Source: Alphaproteobacteria bacterium bin52 (GTDB taxonomy: Bacteria; Pseudomonadota; Alphaproteobacteria; Thalassobaculales; Thalassobaculaceae). From it: DNA of 64,000 nucleotides. A program made the translations under genes and the position numbers. Shown here one piece after another: positions 61,664-64,000 of this stretch (position 1 is the stretch's first letter; every line of letters begins with the position of its first letter). Below the pieces are notes generated by a model that saw only the letters and a program-made list of their open reading frames with translations, was not told the DNA's origin and did not search any database. The stretch spans positions 1-64,000 of the forward strand of contig MPMT01000014.1 in the NCBI GenBank assembly GCA_002238645.1, in the 5' to 3' direction.

Positions 61664-62250
61664 GCTCGGCCCGCCCGCCCCGCGTGATCGTCGCCATCCG
61701 GTGGCGACGGGTCGCCAATCCCGCCTATCTCGCGATTGATGACGTCGGCAACCGAGATCGCGGTGCCGCCGTGCACCAGTCGCCTTGCGTCAGCCGCCAG
61801 GTCAATCAGGAGCTGCAGGATCAGCAGGCCGGTTCCGGCAACCAGGATGATGCGGGCGGGCCAGAGAGGCATGCGAACAAGGCCGAAGGTCGACTCGTCG
61901 ATCTCGACGCTGTACCGGGCCTCGTTGACCGCCTGCCAGAGCAGCAGCGAAAAGAACAGGACGCCGGTCATCCCGGCAAACACGTCCATCGCCGCCTGTC
62001 CGCGTGCGCCGACCCTCACGTAGAGCAGCTCGACCCTGATGTGGCTGCGGCGGATCTGGGTATAGGTGAGAGCCCCGAACACGATGAGCACCATGGTGCT
62101 CTCGGTCAGTTCCACCGCTCCGGGTACCGGGACACCGAAAACCTGGGTGCCGACCACGTCGGCCGTGCCGAGCACGGTCGATGCAATGAGCCCGAGCCCG
62201 CCCACGAGCAGGATGGCAAGGGCTACACGCTCGACCACGCGCGAGGTCAT
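61660..62250 (-). CDS. dctQ: TRAP transporter small membrane subunit (DctQ)
   Basis: A 196-residue four-helix membrane protein that links the receptor and DctM: ALAILLVGGLGLIASTVLG, VELTESTMVLIVFGALTYTQ IRRSHIRVELLY (family signature), AGMTGVLFFSLLLWQAVNEA RYSVE and ARIILVAGTGLLILQLLIDL. ATG 62250 is preferred; an upstream GTG at 62280 would sit inside a strong intercistronic hairpin. The long charged C-terminal tail after the last helix is mostly polar (GDPSPPDGDDHAGR). Confidence 0.88.
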   Translation of the reverse strand: MTSRVVERVALAILLVGGLGLIASTVLGTADVVGTQVFGVPVPGAVELTESTMVLIVFGALTYTQIRRSHIRVELLYVRVGARGQAAMDVFAGMTGVLFFSLLLWQAVNEARYSVEIDESTFGLVRMPLWPARIILVAGTGLLILQLLIDLAADARRLVHGGTAISVADVINREIGGIGDPSPPDGDDHAGRAGRA

Positions 62251-62276
62251 CCGTTCATGCCCGTCCGGGCGCGACG

Positions 62277-62304
62277 CCACGCTCCCGCCTGGGCAGGAGC
62301 GTGG
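62277..62304 (-). promoter_or_regulatory. Intercistronic hairpin between dctP and dctQ
   Basis: A 9-base-pair perfect stem (CCACGCTCC/GGAGCGTGG), extended after one mismatch by three more pairs around a 2-base loop, lies in the 87-base gap between dctP and dctQ. There is no T-run. Such structures protect the receptor mRNA or reduce read-through so that receptor outnumbers the membrane subunits. Confidence 0.65.
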
Positions 62305-62337
62305 AACGCCAGGGCGGTACTCCGGCTGTTGCCCGGA

Positions 62338-63375
62338 CTACCTGGCCCACTCGCGCCAGGCCGCTGCAACCTCCTTCGCCTCGGCACCCAGGCCGCGCTC
62401 GGCCATGTTGTCTTCCCACTGCTTGAGAATGTCAGGCGTCGCCGCCTTCCACTTGTCCAGTTCGGAAGCCGGGAACTCCTTGAACACGCCACCGTTCTCC
62501 TCGATCGCAGCGATGGAACTCGCGGTGCCGGTCTCCAGCCAGTCGAGGTATTCCTGCTGGCTCTTGCGTGCCTGGTCGGCGACGATCTCCTGCAGGTCGG
62601 GCGGAAGCTTGTCCCAGGCCCGCTTGCCGATGACGATGAGGTGACCAGTGATGGTCATGACGGTGCCGCAGCTGTACTTGCCCGGTTCGTACAGTCGCAG
62701 GCTCTCGACGTTGCCCGCATTCAGGAACGAGTAGTCGATGGTGCCCCGCTGCAACGCCTCGTAGACCTCGGTCGGACGCACGGTGACCGGAACGGCGCCG
62801 ATCGCGGCGTGCATTTTCGGAATGTCCGCCCCGAAACTCCGGATCTTCTTGCCCTTGAGACCCTCGACCGTGTCACAGTTCGGATCCGGACCGGTCATGT
62901 AGTAGGACCCGAGCGGCTGGTGGAACAGGTGCTTGACATTCATGGTGTCAAGTTCCTTGGCGAAGATCGGGAACTTGTCGAACGACTTGTAGATGATCTC
63001 GATCGCCTGTTTCGGTTCGCTGAACACGAACGGGATCTGGTACGCCTTCCAGAACAGGAGCCGGTCGGGATAGTACCCCGGCGCCACCGACGCCATGTCG
63101 ATCGCGCCCCGACCGGCGAGCAGTGCGACCTCGTTGCCCTTGCCCAGCCCGCCGGCGAAGGTGATCTCGATCTTCACTCGCCCGTCGGTCCGGGCCTCAA
63201 CCTTCTCCGCGAAGTCCTTCTCGACCTGCACGAACGCACTGTTCGGCAGGTAATGACCCCAGCGCAGGGTAAATTCCTGCGCGAGCGCCGGACCCGCAAC
63301 CAGGGCCGCGGAGACCGCACACGCGGATGCGGCCACGATCAGCGACCTGCACGGAATTCGTAACTGCGTTTTCAT
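62338..63375 (-). CDS. dctP: TRAP transporter solute-binding protein (DctP family)
   Basis: A 345-residue periplasmic receptor: a signal peptide (LIVAASACAVSAALVAGPAL, cleaved after ALA), then TLRWGHYLPNSAFVQVEKDF AEKVEARTDGRVKIEITFAG, GRGAIDMASVAPGYYPDRLL, LKGKKIRSFGADIPKMHAAI and GAVPVTVRPTEVYEALQRGT IDYSFLNAG. The Arg of KIRSFG normally holds the carboxylate of the ligand, so an organic acid is likely. A strong ribosome site (GGGAGGAG) precedes the ATG. It is the first gene of the operon with dctQ and dctM. Confidence 0.93.
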   Translation of the reverse strand: MKTQLRIPCRSLIVAASACAVSAALVAGPALAQEFTLRWGHYLPNSAFVQVEKDFAEKVEARTDGRVKIEITFAGGLGKGNEVALLAGRGAIDMASVAPGYYPDRLLFWKAYQIPFVFSEPKQAIEIIYKSFDKFPIFAKELDTMNVKHLFHQPLGSYYMTGPDPNCDTVEGLKGKKIRSFGADIPKMHAAIGAVPVTVRPTEVYEALQRGTIDYSFLNAGNVESLRLYEPGKYSCGTVMTITGHLIVIGKRAWDKLPPDLQEIVADQARKSQQEYLDWLETGTASSIAAIEENGGVFKEFPASELDKWKAATPDILKQWEDNMAERGLGAEAKEVAAAWREWAR

Positions 63376-63463
63376 CCTTGCTCCTCCCTCAACTCACACC
63401 GTGGCGCAGCACGCCAGTCCGCAGACTATCGCGACAGCACGCGCGGCAACAGGGCCGAGCATG

Positions 63464-64000
63464 TCAGGCCGATACCACCCGTCCGTCGATCTCGATGGTG
63501 ACCTGTTCCGAGACGAGATCGATGTGCCTGTTGCTGATGATGGTCCCTCCGTAGACCGCGGCTGCCCGCCAGCCGATCAGGTGATTGTCACCGAGCGCGA
63601 CGTGCGCGGTCCCCAGCCTGAACTTGTTCTCCACGTGTCCGACGCGCCGGGCGGCCGGGTTGGTTCCGAGCCCGAGTTCGGCGAGAAACCGCACGTTGTC
63701 GTCAGCAGCATCGAGAATGGCTGCGAGCCTGGCTGCCGCCGCGCCGCCGGAGAGATCGACCAGCCGGCCACGCCGGAACTCCAGACGGACAGGGTCCTCC
63801 AGCAGTCCGAGTTGCGGCCCGCCGCCGGACAGGTAGACCACCTGCCCGAACCCGTCGGCGACGAAAGTACCTTCGGCGCTGCCCTCCTCGGGCGAGACCA
63901 TGGCCTCGCCGCTTGGAAACGACCCGAAACCGGTATCGGCTTCCGCCACGCCCGTCAGCGGCAGGCACGGCCGGCAGATCCTGACCCTGAGATCGGTTCC
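63464..64000 (-). CDS. M29-like aminopeptidase, C-terminal part (gene continues beyond window)
   Basis: The frame enters at the right edge and runs to a TGA at 63464-63466, about 178 residues. Blocks recall thermophilic-type M29 aminopeptidases and their relatives: GTDLRVRI, SFPSGEAMVSPEEGSAEGTF, LAELGLGTNPAARRVGHVEN and GTAHVALGDNHLIGW, where the conserved Glu of GEA and the later Glu and His would bind metal. Ring-cleavage dioxygenases of the NicX type share this fold, so the reaction is uncertain. It lies upstream of the TRAP operon on the same strand, 88 bases from dctP, and may be co-transcribed with it. Confidence 0.75.
   Translation of the reverse strand, partial: GTDLRVRICRPCLPLTGVAEADTGFGSFPSGEAMVSPEEGSAEGTFVADGFGQVVYLSGGGPQLGLLEDPVRLEFRRGRLVDLSGGAAAARLAAILDAADDNVRFLAELGLGTNPAARRVGHVENKFRLGTAHVALGDNHLIGWRAAAVYGGTIISNRHIDLVSEQVTIEIDGRVVSA

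Overview
The window is GC-rich chromosomal DNA from an alphaproteobacterium, most likely a Rhodospirillales-like aerobic heterotroph. The evidence is the order NDUFA12 - mlaD - DUF2155 gene, converging on aroQ - accB - accC - aat (a typical alphaproteobacterial neighbourhood), a long cobalamin-dependent ribonucleotide reductase, the cysteine-poor form of ribosomal protein L36, and many TRAP-transporter, CoA-ligase and SDR genes. This placement is an inference from gene content; no marker tree could be run.

Region 1 (about 1-4960) is an accessory, decaying stretch. It holds the tail of an unidentified gene, a truncated IS630-type transposase, an intact FitAB-like toxin-antitoxin pair, a 68-residue small protein, a large serine recombinase broken by three frameshifts and a nonsense codon, a 46-residue minus-strand gene, about 1 kb of AT-richer DNA without a convincing gene, and one isolated repeat that looks like a type I-E CRISPR repeat.

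Region 2 (5046-17610) is core and metabolic: a YheT-like hydrolase, rpmJ, the glycolate oxidase operon glcDEF, a TPR protein, a RecD2-like helicase on the opposite strand, and a tightly coupled trio of dihydroorotase-like amidohydrolase, AMP-forming ligase and PRISE-like reductase. Region 3 (17632-25910) has nrdJ, NDUFA12, mlaD, the DUF2155 gene and the aroQ-accB-accC-aat operon.

Region 4 (26187-38524) begins with an orphan TRAP solute receptor and its terminator. It continues with a five-gene minus-strand operon running thiolase-like protein, DUF35-SDR fusion, cyclase, acyl-CoA ligase, VOC protein. This is the most unusual unit in the window and looks like an undescribed CoA-linked catabolic pathway. 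A divergent MFS transporter, a PaaK-like ligase, a cyclophilin, cobQ and a CmcJ/NvfI-type protein follow.

Region 5 (38668-47792) has polA, a small VOC protein, a nitroreductase, two SDRs, an amidase, an MFS transporter, a TauD-type dioxygenase and tRNA-Thr(UGU). Region 6 (48067-56253) pairs a two-component system, whose sensor carries an Asp/His-rich periplasmic loop, with a divergent four-EF-hand exported protein. Next to it is an operon of a fused HyuA-HyuB hydantoinase and a creatinase, consistent with creatinine/creatine use. Region 7 (56806-64000) has a secreted endonuclease/phosphatase-fold protein, a DUF35 gene remnant, an MFS transporter, a possible small exported protein, a complete TRAP operon (dctP-dctQ-dctM, minus strand), and the 3' part of an M29-like aminopeptidase gene that leaves the window.
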